Origin: Nitrososphaerota archaeon
GTDB taxonomy: Archaea; Thermoproteota; Nitrososphaeria; Nitrososphaerales; Gagatemarchaeaceae
Reading direction: 5' to 3'
Assembly: GCA_027887005.1 (NCBI GenBank)
Contig: JAPCJI010000002.1
Coordinates: 173,958-237,957 of the forward strand
DNA length: 64,000 nucleotides
The translations under genes were made by a program, and so were the position numbers. Positions 41,352-50,862 of this stretch are shown here, piece after piece (the first letter of the stretch is position 1; each line of letters starts with the position of its first letter). A model generated the notes under the pieces. The model searched no databases. It was not told where the DNA came from and saw only the letters and a list, made by a program, of their open reading frames with translations.

Positions 41352-44021
41352 CTACTTGAGCGTAAGTTCGGCCCTGACGAAGTCTTGTTGGGTGGTGAGG
41401 GTGAAGCCCATCTCCCTGCAGAGGCTCAGCATGACAGCGTTGTCCTTTAGGACGACCCCGTAGATTGCTTCGAGGTGCTTCTCCTCTGCGATGTCTATGA
41501 TCATGTCGAGGAGCTTCCTTCCTAGGCCCTTGCCCTGGTACTGGTCTGCGATCGCGACCGCGAATTCGCCACGGGCGCGTTCGGGCTCGGCGATAAGGCG
41601 GCCGACCCCCACTTCCCGGCGCCTGCCCCCCTCCTTGACCTCTGCGACGATTGCCATCTCTCTGTCGTAGTCGATGTTGCAGTAGCGGACCAGGTCGCCG
41701 TGGGGGAGGTCCCTCACGATGTTGAAGAACCTGTAGCGGCTCGTCTCCTCCGAGAGCCCGTTGATGAACTCGGCCTCCATGGCCTCGTCCTCGGGCCTGA
41801 TGGGCCTTAGGAGGACGTCTGCGCCGTCTTCCAGCTTCCAAGGGACAACGTACTTCGTGGGGTAGGGCATTATCACCAGGTGGGGGTAGGGGACGGAGTA
41901 GTCGATGGGAGAGGGGTCGAGGAGAATCCTGACGTCTACCGCGAGTATCTTCCCTTCGGAGACTATGAGGGGATTGATGTCCATCTCGGCGATTTCTGGG
42001 AAGTCTGCGACCATTCCAGACAGGCGGACGATGACCTCCTCCAAGGACTTCAGGTTGACCGGAGGCTTGTTCCTGAGACCGTGGGCCAGGGCCTTGAAGA
42101 TCTTCGTCTCCTCCATCATGCGCATCGCGAGCACCTGGTTTATCGGAGGAAGGCCTATGGAGAAATCCCGGAAGAGTTCCACGCCTATTCCTCCAGACCC
42201 GAAGAGCATCACGGCCCCGAAGTCCCTGTCCTTCTTCGACCCGAGTATGAGCTCGTAGTCAACTGCATTCGCCCTCTTCTGGACGTAGACTCCGTCGATC
42301 CTCGCTTCAGGCTTAAGGATTCTCACCCGGTCGAGGAGCTTGGTGAACTCGTCGGCCAGCCTTTCGCTGGTCGCTATGCCAGTCACCACGCCGCCCACAT
42401 CAGTCTTGTGGGCGATCTCCTGGGAGACGACTTTGATGACGCAGGGGTATCCGACCCGGCGCGCGACCATCAGGGCCTCGTCGGCGGTCCGCGCGAAGCC
42501 TCCTTCCAGCCTTGGGATGTTGTAGGCGTCGAGGAAGCGGTCGGCGTCTCCCTGGGAGAGGAGCAGTTTCCCCTCTCTTATCGCGTTCCTGACCATCAGC
42601 TTCAGGTGGCTGTTGGGGGGCATCAGGTCGACGGGGAGTTCCTCCGGGGTCTCGTAGAGCAGGTCGAGGTTCCTCCGATACCTGTACATGTACATGTAGG
42701 TCCGCACAGCCTCCTCTGGCGTAGGGTAGGTCGGGATGCTGTTCTGGGCGAACCTCCTCCTAGCTTCGACGACCCCCTTGTCCCCCATCCAGACCGTGAG
42801 GATTGGTTTCCTCCCTTCCTTCGCGACCTTGACCACCACTTCGGCGAGGTCGGTCGGGGGGGTGACTCCCTGGGGCGCACAGATTGCCAGGAGCCCGTCG
42901 ACGTTCGGGTCCCGGAGGCAGGCCTGGAGGGCTGTTTCGTATCTGTTCACGTCGGAGTCTCCCAGAACGTCCACAGGATTGCCTCGGCTCCAATAGGGAG
43001 GCAGGTGCTCGTTGAGGGTGCTGATCGTGAGTTCGGAGAGCTTCGCCAGCTCGCCCCCCAGGTCGGTGACTGAATCGGACGCGACAACCCCCGGGCCTCC
43101 GGCGTTGGTCACTATCGCGAGCCTGGGACCGGCTGGGAGGCGCCTGGAGTCGAGGACGCTGGCACAGTTGAAGAGGTCGCCTATCTCGTCCACCCTCACG
43201 ACCCCCACGCGCTTGAACGCGGCGTCGTAGACTTCGAAGTCCCCGGCAAGCGCCCCGGTGTGGGACTGGACCGCCTTGGCGCCGGTGCTGTACTTTCCTG
43301 CCTTCAGGACGATGATGGGCTTGCTGCGGGAGAATCCCCGGGCCGCGCTCATGAACTTCTTCGCTGTGCCTATCCCTTCGACGTAGAGGATGATGCTCCT
43401 GGTGGACGGGTCGCTTCCCAGGAAGTCGATCAGGTCGCCAAAGTCCACGTCGAGCATGGAGCCCAGAGAAGCGAAGAGGCTGAAGCCGACGTGGGAGGTC
43501 ATCGCCCAGTCCAGGATGGCGGACCCCAGGGCGCCGCTCTGCGAGATGAAAGCGATGGAACCCGGCTCGGGGTTGTCCCTGAGGAACGTGGCGTCCAGGT
43601 GCACCGAGGGCCTGGAGAAGCCGACGCAGTTGGGCCCGAGGAGCCTGAAGTCGTAATTCGACCTGATCTTCCTCAGGTCGTCCTCGAGCTTCACCCCTGC
43701 TTCTCCGATTTCGCGGAACCCCGCGGAGACGATCACTATTCCCTCGACGCCCGCCTTCGCGCACTCTTCGACGACTGCGGGGACAGTCGCGGCAGGGGTG
43801 GCGACGACGGCCAGGTCCACGTGGCCGGGGACGGCTGAAATGCTCGGATAGCACTTGACCCCCATCAGGCTTTCGTGTTTGGGATTGACTGGGTATATGG
43901 AGCGCTTCGCCTTGCCCTTCAGCAGATTCTTGAGGGTCGCTTCGCCTACCGTTCCCTCCTTGTCTGTTGCCCCGATCAAGGCAACGGCCTTCGGGTCGAA
44001 CATCCTTGCGATGTCAGCCAT
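41352..44021 (-). CDS. ADP-forming acyl-CoA synthetase fused to a GNAT acetyltransferase
   Basis: 889 residues. The alpha part (about 1-455) has the CoA-binding domain AVALIGATDKEGTVGEATLKNLL and ligase domains with the SQSGALGSAILDWA segment; the beta ATP-grasp part (about 475-700) has VIKVVSQEIAHKTDVGGVVTG and DRDFGAVMLFGSGGIGVELF. A C-terminal GNAT domain (about 720-889) ends with DQYQGKGLGRKLLDMIIDIAEE, the acetyl-CoA-binding loop. This is the layout of the bacterial protein acetyltransferase Pat/PatZ and of archaeal counterparts, in which the synthetase half may be regulatory or catalytic. The phosphorylatable histidine was not confirmed. Confidence 0.9.
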   Translation of the reverse strand: MADIARMFDPKAVALIGATDKEGTVGEATLKNLLKGKAKRSIYPVNPKHESLMGVKCYPSISAVPGHVDLAVVATPAATVPAVVEECAKAGVEGIVIVSAGFREIGEAGVKLEDDLRKIRSNYDFRLLGPNCVGFSRPSVHLDATFLRDNPEPGSIAFISQSGALGSAILDWAMTSHVGFSLFASLGSMLDVDFGDLIDFLGSDPSTRSIILYVEGIGTAKKFMSAARGFSRSKPIIVLKAGKYSTGAKAVQSHTGALAGDFEVYDAAFKRVGVVRVDEIGDLFNCASVLDSRRLPAGPRLAIVTNAGGPGVVASDSVTDLGGELAKLSELTISTLNEHLPPYWSRGNPVDVLGDSDVNRYETALQACLRDPNVDGLLAICAPQGVTPPTDLAEVVVKVAKEGRKPILTVWMGDKGVVEARRRFAQNSIPTYPTPEEAVRTYMYMYRYRRNLDLLYETPEELPVDLMPPNSHLKLMVRNAIREGKLLLSQGDADRFLDAYNIPRLEGGFARTADEALMVARRVGYPCVIKVVSQEIAHKTDVGGVVTGIATSERLADEFTKLLDRVRILKPEARIDGVYVQKRANAVDYELILGSKKDRDFGAVMLFGSGGIGVELFRDFSIGLPPINQVLAMRMMEETKIFKALAHGLRNKPPVNLKSLEEVIVRLSGMVADFPEIAEMDINPLIVSEGKILAVDVRILLDPSPIDYSVPYPHLVIMPYPTKYVVPWKLEDGADVLLRPIRPEDEAMEAEFINGLSEETSRYRFFNIVRDLPHGDLVRYCNIDYDREMAIVAEVKEGGRRREVGVGRLIAEPERARGEFAVAIADQYQGKGLGRKLLDMIIDIAEEKHLEAIYGVVLKDNAVMLSLCREMGFTLTTQQDFVRAELTLK

Positions 44022-44196
44022 CGTGCTCGAAGGCCTCGCCTCCGCGCGGGTATTACAGATTGCCCCGTATGCATGAGGGAACGCGTCTGTTCGAAGTCAA
44101 CCTACCAAAAACGAGTGAGGATCGCGGGCTCCGGGCTGCACATAGGCTTCCTCTCCATAACGTTAAACCTGAGGTACGGCCGCCACGACGCACGAT

Positions 44197-45456
44197 TTGA
44201 ACAAGTTCGCGCACATGGCTGACGTGCACCTGGGGGCACACATAGAGCCAGTGCTCCAGAAGCTCGAGCTTCAGACATTCGACCTGGCCATGGCGCGGTG
44301 CGTCGAGCTGGGGGTCGATTTTGTGCTCATCTGCGGTGACCTGTTCCACGTCGCCATCCCCGACCTGGGGGTGGTGAACTCTGCGCTCAGGAGCATGATG
44401 CAGGTTCAGAGGCAGGGCATCCCCATCTATGCGATCTACGGAAGCCACGACTACACGCCCAATGGGACGTCGGTCATCGACGTCCTCAGCACCGCCGGCG
44501 TCCTGACGAACGTCTTCAAGCCTGAGTTCGAGGGCGAGCACCTCAAGCTTGGGATTACCGTTGACCAGAAGACGGGGGCCAAGCTCGCTGGCATCTCTGC
44601 CAGGAAGATCGGGCTGGAGAGCAGGTACTACGACGCGTTGGACAGGGACTCACTGGAAAAGGAGGAGGGGTTCAAGGTCTTCGCCTTTCACACCGGGCTT
44701 ACTGAGCTGAAGCCCCAGCATCTGAGCGAGATGGAGACAGTCAGCGTCGAGATGCTGCCCAGAGGCTTCGGCTACTATGCAGGGGGACACATTCATGAAA
44801 GGGGGGAATACGACGCCGAAGGCTTCGAGAACATAGTGTTCCCGGGGCCGCTCTTCACAGGATACGGCCGTGACCTCGAGGCGACCGCAAGGGGGGAGAA
44901 GCGGGGGATGTACGTTGTGGAGTTCGACGACAGGGTGAGGGACAAGAAATTCGTCCCGATAGTGAGCGTCGGGGGAGTCTTCCGCGAATACGACCTGACA
45001 GGGAAGAACTCGAAAGAAGCAGGGGAAGTGATGACGCGGGATCTCGGAGGAGTCGACGTTTCAGGCAGGTTGGTGGTGATACGCGCTTTCGGCGAGCTGG
45101 CCGGGGGGAGGGTAGGAGAGGTCGGCTTTGCTGGGATCAGGTCGGAGCTCGCTGGGCGGGGCGCAATTCACGTTTACCTCAGCAGGAACTCGCTGAGGTC
45201 CAAGGATGCTCCGCAGTCAGAGGCGGCGGGACAGGACCCGGCCATGATTGAGCAGGCCCTCCTTTCGAAGGAGGTTGGAAGGGTGAGCGTCTCACAGGCG
45301 AATCTGACCGGGGAGCAGGGAGCGAAGACAGCGCTGGAGCTTCTCAGGCTGCTGCGCCAGCAGGCCAAGCTGGGCGAATCCAAGAAGGATTACGTTGCGA
45401 GGATGACGTCGGCGGGGAGGAAGACGCTCGGCGTCGGGGACGTGAATCAGAATTGA
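44197..45456 (+). CDS. mre11: Mre11 DNA double-strand break nuclease
   Basis: 419 residues. All phosphoesterase motifs are present: HMADVHLGAH, LICGDLFHVA, IYGSHDYTPNG, FAFHTGLTE, and YAGGHIHERGEY. With Rad50 it resects DNA ends for recombination. TTG start at 44197 directly before the first motif. The stop overlaps the rad50 start by 4 bp. The C-terminal third (about 330-419) is helical and probably contacts Rad50. Confidence 0.92.
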   Translation: MNKFAHMADVHLGAHIEPVLQKLELQTFDLAMARCVELGVDFVLICGDLFHVAIPDLGVVNSALRSMMQVQRQGIPIYAIYGSHDYTPNGTSVIDVLSTAGVLTNVFKPEFEGEHLKLGITVDQKTGAKLAGISARKIGLESRYYDALDRDSLEKEEGFKVFAFHTGLTELKPQHLSEMETVSVEMLPRGFGYYAGGHIHERGEYDAEGFENIVFPGPLFTGYGRDLEATARGEKRGMYVVEFDDRVRDKKFVPIVSVGGVFREYDLTGKNSKEAGEVMTRDLGGVDVSGRLVVIRAFGELAGGRVGEVGFAGIRSELAGRGAIHVYLSRNSLRSKDAPQSEAAGQDPAMIEQALLSKEVGRVSVSQANLTGEQGAKTALELLRLLRQQAKLGESKKDYVARMTSAGRKTLGVGDVNQN

Positions 45457-47498
45457 TCATCCGAGAGCTCGAGCTGAAGAACATAAGGAGCTACGAGCAC
45501 GTGCTGGTGAACCTCCCTCTCGGGAAGACGCTCTTCGAAGGGGACATCGGGTCGGGAAAGTCGACCATACTCATGGCCATCGAGTTCGCCCTCTTCGGCC
45601 TGGGGTCTGAGACAGGGTCGTCCCTGCTCAGGTTGGGCGAACAGGAGGGGGAGGTGAGGATGAGGTTCGAGGTGGACGGGAGCGAGTATGAGGTGAGGAG
45701 GGGGCTCGAGAGGAAGGGGGGAGGGGTCCAGCAGACGGACGGGGACTTCGAAGCCCCCGCAGAGAAGGTCGCCCTGTCTCCCAGGGAGCTCAAGGAAAGG
45801 ATCCTCGAAGTCCTTCAGTTCAACGAGGCGCCGGAGCCCAAGGCGCAGAGCCTGATCTTCAGATACGCAGTCTACACGCCCCAGGAGGAAATGAAGGAGG
45901 TCCTTGCCATGCCCTCGGAGGTCAGGCTCCAGACTCTGCGGCGGGCGTTCAGGGTCGAGGACTACAAGACTGCGGCCGAGAACGCGAGTGAGATTTCACG
46001 CCAGATGAAGGGGGACATCAGGGAGCTGGAAGGGGTCGGGAGGGGACTCGAGAGGCTCAAGGAACAGCTGGACACCCTGATGCGGGAAGAGGAGGGGCAG
46101 AGGGGGTCCCTCGAGGCACTGCAGGCAGAGGACACGGGGTCGGATTCGGAGTTGAAGGCCCTCAGGGCCGAGAAGGAGAAGCTCCACAGAGAGCAGTTGA
46201 GCATGGAAGGGTTCAGGGCCGAGAAACAGTTGCAGGAGCGAGCCCTGAAGGAGGAAGAAAGGGAGCTGACAAGATTGGCCAGGGAGGAAGTGGACCTCAC
46301 GGAGAGGGCCTCCGCGCTCAGGGTGGTGGTGGACAGGCAGAAAGGAAAGCATGCTCCAAGTCGGAGTTCGCCGGCCCGGTTGAAGGCGCGGGAGCTTGTG
46401 GCCGCAGCGGAGGCGAAGAGGCTCACCAGCCTTAGGGCGAAGGTCGAGTCGAAGCTGGGAGAGTACGGCTCGATAATGGAGAAGGGCGTGTGCCCCGTCT
46501 GCGACAGGCCGGTCCAGGCGCACGATTTCGAAGGCATAAGGTCCTCGAAGGAGGCCGAGCTCAGGCACCTGTCGGAGGAGCTGGCGAGGACGGAGCGGGA
46601 GGTGGAGGACCTGAGGGAGGCCCGAGAGTCGACGGAGGGGTACGTCGCGGAGAGGGAGAAGGTCAGGGAGAAGCGCACGGAGTTGGCTCGGCTCTCGAAG
46701 GAGCTCAGGGCCAGGCGAAGGGAAAAGGCGGCCGCCAGGAAGGGGATGGCCGCGGCCGGGGCCCGGCTTGAGGGGGTGGCCGAGAGGATGAGGCGGCTGG
46801 AGGACCTCTCGTCTCAGGTCGCGAGGGCGGAAAAGGGGATAGACAGAGCGGAGGAGGCCCTCGGGAAGACGCGTGAAAGGCTGGCGCGCACCCGGGAGAG
46901 ACTCCAGATGTCCGACAGGAGGAGGGCCGAGCTGACCATCGAGATAGTAGCGAAGGAGGGCGCAGTAGCGAGGAGGGACAGGCTCAGGGAGAACGAAATG
47001 TGGCTGACCGGCTACTTCGTCCCGACAGTCCAGCTGATAGAAAGGTCGGTGTTGGGGAGCATCAACCAGGAGTTCGACCTGCTCTTACAGAAGTGGTTCG
47101 CGATGCTCGTCGACGACCCCGAGAAGGAGGTGAGGGTGGACGAGGATTTCACCCCAATCGTTTCCCAGGGAGGGTACGAACAGAATGTGCGTTACCTGAG
47201 CGGGGGCGAGAGGACTAGCGTCGCCCTGGCGTACAGACTGGCCCTCAACACCCTCACCCAGAGGGTGTCTGCCGGGATGAAGTCGAATCTGCTGATGCTC
47301 GACGAGCCGACGGACGGATTCAGCCAGGAACAGCTGGGGAACGTCAGGGAGGTCTTGGACGACGTCGGTTCGCCCCAGGTGATCATCGTCTCCCACGACA
47401 AGGAGCTCGAGAGCTTCGCGGACCAGATTCTCAGGGTGACCAAGTCGTGGGGAGTTTCAAGGGTCGAGACCCCGGAAGTCTATGCTCGGTCGTCGTAG
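45453..47498 (+). CDS. rad50: Rad50 ATPase
   Basis: 681 residues. Walker A FEGDIGSGKSTILM (about 29-42), a Q-loop region YAVYTPQEEMKEVL, coiled coil either side of the zinc hook VCPVCDRPV (about 345-353), the signature LSGGERTSVALAYRLA, Walker B NLLMLDEPTDGFSQ and the D/H loops (VIIVSHD). It tethers DNA ends and controls Mre11. The coiled coil is short for the family; many archaeal Rad50 proteins are near 850-900 residues. ATG/ATT-type start region coupled to mre11 by overlap. Confidence 0.92.
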   Translation: MIIRELELKNIRSYEHVLVNLPLGKTLFEGDIGSGKSTILMAIEFALFGLGSETGSSLLRLGEQEGEVRMRFEVDGSEYEVRRGLERKGGGVQQTDGDFEAPAEKVALSPRELKERILEVLQFNEAPEPKAQSLIFRYAVYTPQEEMKEVLAMPSEVRLQTLRRAFRVEDYKTAAENASEISRQMKGDIRELEGVGRGLERLKEQLDTLMREEEGQRGSLEALQAEDTGSDSELKALRAEKEKLHREQLSMEGFRAEKQLQERALKEEERELTRLAREEVDLTERASALRVVVDRQKGKHAPSRSSPARLKARELVAAAEAKRLTSLRAKVESKLGEYGSIMEKGVCPVCDRPVQAHDFEGIRSSKEAELRHLSEELARTEREVEDLREARESTEGYVAEREKVREKRTELARLSKELRARRREKAAARKGMAAAGARLEGVAERMRRLEDLSSQVARAEKGIDRAEEALGKTRERLARTRERLQMSDRRRAELTIEIVAKEGAVARRDRLRENEMWLTGYFVPTVQLIERSVLGSINQEFDLLLQKWFAMLVDDPEKEVRVDEDFTPIVSQGGYEQNVRYLSGGERTSVALAYRLALNTLTQRVSAGMKSNLLMLDEPTDGFSQEQLGNVREVLDDVGSPQVIIVSHDKELESFADQILRVTKSWGVSRVETPEVYARSS

Positions 47499-47579
47499 AT
47501 ACCACCGGGTTTAAGTTCCGAGACAGGAAGATTCTGGGCGTTTCGTTTGCCGAGGAGGATAACCTGGCTTTCAAGCGTG

Positions 47580-48863
47580 ATGCCCATGGCCGTCACGGGC
47601 CTGGAGGAGGATGTAGCGAGGTCAATCGAAGTGGTGGAGAACCCGCCCGCCTGGATGTGCTTGCGGTGCCGGGGTGCGAAGCTGCTTTGCGGGAAGCCGC
47701 GCTGCCCGATAATAGTCAAGGCCCAGTCCATGGCGAAGCAGGCTTCCTATCTGTCCGGGGACGAGGTCAACGGCTCGTCCCCTCCCGGGGTATTCGTGGG
47801 GAGGCTGGGGTATCCGAAGGTCTCCATCGGGCCCATGGTCCCCCCTCGGTTCGGAGATACTTCGATCCTAGATACTCCGGAGGAGTGGCTGGGGAAGCCG
47901 ATAGAGCAGATCGTCGACTACCGGTATTCGCTCGTGCGAGGGAATGCCCGGGCGAGCGTCGACGACGCGAAGAGGCCGGGAAGGCTGCTAAGCTCTCTGC
48001 AGGAGCTGGCGATGGCGAGCCGCCCTGTGGACACCGAGCTGAAGCTGACGAAGCCGCCTCGGAGGATACTTGTTCTCAGCGAGGACACCCAGCCCTACGG
48101 ACCTTCAGGGCCTCTCGAACGATTCAAGATCGGCAATACGTCGGTCGACAGGAGGATAGAGAAGGCGCACTATGACAGGGACCTGAAGGCGGCGGACGCG
48201 GTCAGGGAGCTCTACGCCAAGGGGGTGCTCGTCACGCGGATCCAGAAGTCCTTCAGCCTGGGGATGTTCGGGGAGGGGGCAAGGAGGAAGATAGTTCCCA
48301 CCCGCTGGAGCATCACTGCGGTCGACAGTTCGATAAGCCTCAGCCTCCTTGAGAAGGTCAAGCACCACCCAACGATCGACGAGTATCGGGTGTATCGGTT
48401 CAACGTCTACGACAACCAGTACGTCGCCATCCTCCTGCCAGAGCCGTGGAGGTTCGAGTGGATCGAGGCCTGGTTCCCGAACACGACCTGGAACCAGTTC
48501 TCCACTTCTCCCTACATGATAGGAGACTACGAGGAGTACTTCGGGAGGACCACCTACGCCAGGGTGGGCGGGTGCTACTACTCAACCCGGCTCGCCGTGG
48601 CGGAGGCCCTGGACAGGGAGAGGAGGCAGGCCGCGGCGATCGTGCTCAGGGAGACGTACCCAGGGTTCATCATGCCGCTGGGGGTGTGGAACATACGAGA
48701 GAGCATACGGGAGATGATGAAGAACCCGTTCGAGAGGCACGACACATTCCAGGGGGCGATGAACTCGGCGCTCTCGAACATGAGGATTCAGAAGGCAAAG
48801 TGGACCAGGGAGAGCGTCCTAATCTCCAGGGAGCTCACCCAGACGAAGATCACGAACTTCTGA
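47580..48863 (+). CDS. nreA: Nre-family DNA repair protein
   Basis: About 427 residues. The N-terminal zinc-binding Nre motif is MCLRCRGAKLLCGKPRCPII; PPGVFVGRLGYPKVSIGPMVPP and QIVDYRYSLVRGN follow, then the C-terminal domain with YFGRTTYARVGGCYYSTRLAVAEAL. Nre proteins act in repair of alkylation or crosslink damage in archaea. The C-terminus QTKITNF fits a PCNA-interacting peptide (Q-x-x-I-x-x-F). The start could be TTG 47547 or ATG 47580. Third gene after mre11-rad50, on the same strand. Confidence 0.87.
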   Translation: MPMAVTGLEEDVARSIEVVENPPAWMCLRCRGAKLLCGKPRCPIIVKAQSMAKQASYLSGDEVNGSSPPGVFVGRLGYPKVSIGPMVPPRFGDTSILDTPEEWLGKPIEQIVDYRYSLVRGNARASVDDAKRPGRLLSSLQELAMASRPVDTELKLTKPPRRILVLSEDTQPYGPSGPLERFKIGNTSVDRRIEKAHYDRDLKAADAVRELYAKGVLVTRIQKSFSLGMFGEGARRKIVPTRWSITAVDSSISLSLLEKVKHHPTIDEYRVYRFNVYDNQYVAILLPEPWRFEWIEAWFPNTTWNQFSTSPYMIGDYEEYFGRTTYARVGGCYYSTRLAVAEALDRERRQAAAIVLRETYPGFIMPLGVWNIRESIREMMKNPFERHDTFQGAMNSALSNMRIQKAKWTRESVLISRELTQTKITNF

Positions 48864-48921
48864 GTTTGTGAGGACACGAGGCAATTCGTTTTAATGCTGA
48901 GGTTGGTCTCCTAGGACCCTG

Positions 48922-49617
48922 TTGACAAAGAAACTTTTCTGGGACGACATGTACCTCCGTGAGTTCAACGCAGAGGTGGAGCTGGTGGATGGGAACAGGG
49001 TCGTGCTCGACCAGACTGCGTTCAACCCCAGGGGGGGCGGGCTGGTGTCCGACACGGGCCGGCTAAACGGGATGAGGGTAATCGAAGCGACCAAGGAAGG
49101 GGAGAACGTCTTTCACATCCTGGAGGCGCCGGCTGAGCTCAGGATAGGCGACAGGGTCCACGGAGTATTGGACTGGGACCGGAGGTACAGGCTAATGCGC
49201 ATGCACACGACGGCACACATCTTGAGCTCAGTGGTCAACGGTGAGACGGGAGCGTTGATCACCGGGAATCAGATCAGCCCGGAGGAGTCCAGGGTCGACT
49301 TCGACCTCGCGGAGTTCGACAGAGACAAGCTCTCCTACTTCATCGAGAAGGTGAACGTGGCGGCGGGGAGGGGGGTCGAGGTGAAGACGTTCTTCATGAA
49401 GAAGGAGGAGGCCCTGGCCAAGCCGGGGTTCGTGAAGCTGGCAAATGCGATGCCTCCGTCCCTGGAGATGCTTCGGATCGTTCAGATCGGGGACATCGAC
49501 ACGCAGGCGGACGGAGGAGTGCACGTCGGGAATACGAAGGAGATCGGAAAGGTGGTGGGCCTAAGGGCCGAGAACAAAGGTCGGAGCAACCGGCGGCTCT
49601 ACTTCACTGTAAGATGA
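48922..49617 (+). CDS. alaX: AlaX-type alanyl-tRNA editing protein
   Basis: 231 residues. It hydrolyses mischarged Ser- or Gly-tRNA-Ala in trans. The AlaRS-like N-terminal part has DQTAFNPRGGGLVSDTG; zinc ligands are in MHTTAHILSS (HxxxH) and DTQADGGVHVGNT. The position usually held by a Cys in the second motif is Asp, as in several AlaX-M proteins. Length indicates the AlaX-M class. TTG start, with TATA-like GTTTTAATG about 30 bp upstream, so it has its own promoter after nre. Confidence 0.9.
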   Translation: MTKKLFWDDMYLREFNAEVELVDGNRVVLDQTAFNPRGGGLVSDTGRLNGMRVIEATKEGENVFHILEAPAELRIGDRVHGVLDWDRRYRLMRMHTTAHILSSVVNGETGALITGNQISPEESRVDFDLAEFDRDKLSYFIEKVNVAAGRGVEVKTFFMKKEEALAKPGFVKLANAMPPSLEMLRIVQIGDIDTQADGGVHVGNTKEIGKVVGLRAENKGRSNRRLYFTVR

Positions 49618-49735
49618 GCGGCAGAAGATGAGCATTAGGAGGTTCTGCTAGCCTCTCGATAGCAGCATGGAGACCGTAGCTTCAGCGAAGATGTTCAAGA
49701 CCTCGTTTGTTGCGAATCAATTAGGAATCCGGACT

Positions 49736-50599
49736 TCACAATAGCGCACTGGCTGACGAGAGGAGGAAGATGAAGGCCAGATACGGGCTCGAGAACTTGA
49801 ACGCTAGCCACGCGTTCTCCTTGGTCGGGGCGAGCAGCAGTTTGATGTCCGTCGCGAGTATCGAGATGTCGAAGATTGATGCGCCAAGAACGTAGACCAT
49901 GAAACCGATGCCGTTAAAGTACGGGGAGAAGAAGAGGCTTACTGGTATCAGAAGAAGGGTGTTCGCAACGATATATCGGGCCGCTTTCTTTTCTCCAACC
50001 ACTGATGGAAGCATGGGTATGCCCGCAGACGAATAGTCTTCCTCCGTGATGACCGCCAGGCTCCAGAAGTGGCTGGGCGTCCATACAAACACCAGGGCGG
50101 CGAGCGTCCACGCGACCCATGGATTCGCGTTTGTTATCGCGTACCATCCGGCAAGCGCGGCGCAGCTCCCTGCGAATCCTCCCAGGACTATGTTCCAACT
50201 GGTCCTTGGCTTGAGCCACATCGTGTAGATTGGTATGTAGACCAAGGCTCCAAGCGCGATGAAGAGAGTGGCATAGAGGTTCAGGGTGAGGTAGGCGACG
50301 AGAATTCCAATGATGAGAAGAGAGAGCGCAAATAGTAGTGCTCTTGTCCTATCCTCAATTCTGTGGGTGGGAAGAGGTCTATTTCTCGTCCTCCTCATCT
50401 TGGCATCGAGATCCATTTCCAGGTAGCTGTTGAGCGCGAGCGCACCTGCGGAAGAGAGTGTTCCTGCTACGAGAAGACCCACGAGCGTGATGGGCGGGGG
50501 GATTGATTTAGAGGCAATCGTCGATGAAGCAAGGGCAACGAGCAACAGGAGGGGGATTATCTTTGGCTTAGTCAGTCGTGCGTAGTCCCTCAGGCTCAA
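49736..50599 (-). CDS. ctaB: heme o synthase (protoheme IX farnesyltransferase)
   Basis: 287 residues with about eight or nine membrane helices. The prenyltransferase motifs are NSYLEMDLDAKMRRTRNRPLP (aspartate-rich, split here as NSYLEMDLDAKM and RTRNRPLP, about 59-79) and the loop VWTPSHFWSLAVITEEDY (about 172-189). It adds a farnesyl-type tail to heme b to make heme o for heme-copper oxidases, fitting the oxidase genes 8 kb away. TTG start. No ctaA-like heme a synthase is in the window. Confidence 0.92.
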   Translation of the reverse strand: MSLRDYARLTKPKIIPLLLLVALASSTIASKSIPPPITLVGLLVAGTLSSAGALALNSYLEMDLDAKMRRTRNRPLPTHRIEDRTRALLFALSLLIIGILVAYLTLNLYATLFIALGALVYIPIYTMWLKPRTSWNIVLGGFAGSCAALAGWYAITNANPWVAWTLAALVFVWTPSHFWSLAVITEEDYSSAGIPMLPSVVGEKKAARYIVANTLLLIPVSLFFSPYFNGIGFMVYVLGASIFDISILATDIKLLLAPTKENAWLAFKFSSPYLAFIFLLSSASALL

Positions 50600-50862
50600 C
50601 CTTCATGCCTCTGTATCTGTTCTGGAAGCCTTCGCGTTTGTTTGTCAAATCTGCTCGCCACGCCATGTATGGGGCCAATCAAACTCCAGATCACGGGTCT
50701 CAATGACAGCTCGGAAGACGTCCACGCTGACTCGGCCACTTAAGAGTTGGACTTCGGATTCCGCCCAGTCGCGCTCCATCGCATCACGTTCCTCGGTTCA
50801 ACCGGCTCGACTGCGAGCTCACCTGTAACATTTATATTGCAAAGTCACGGTCTTTGAGAGTG

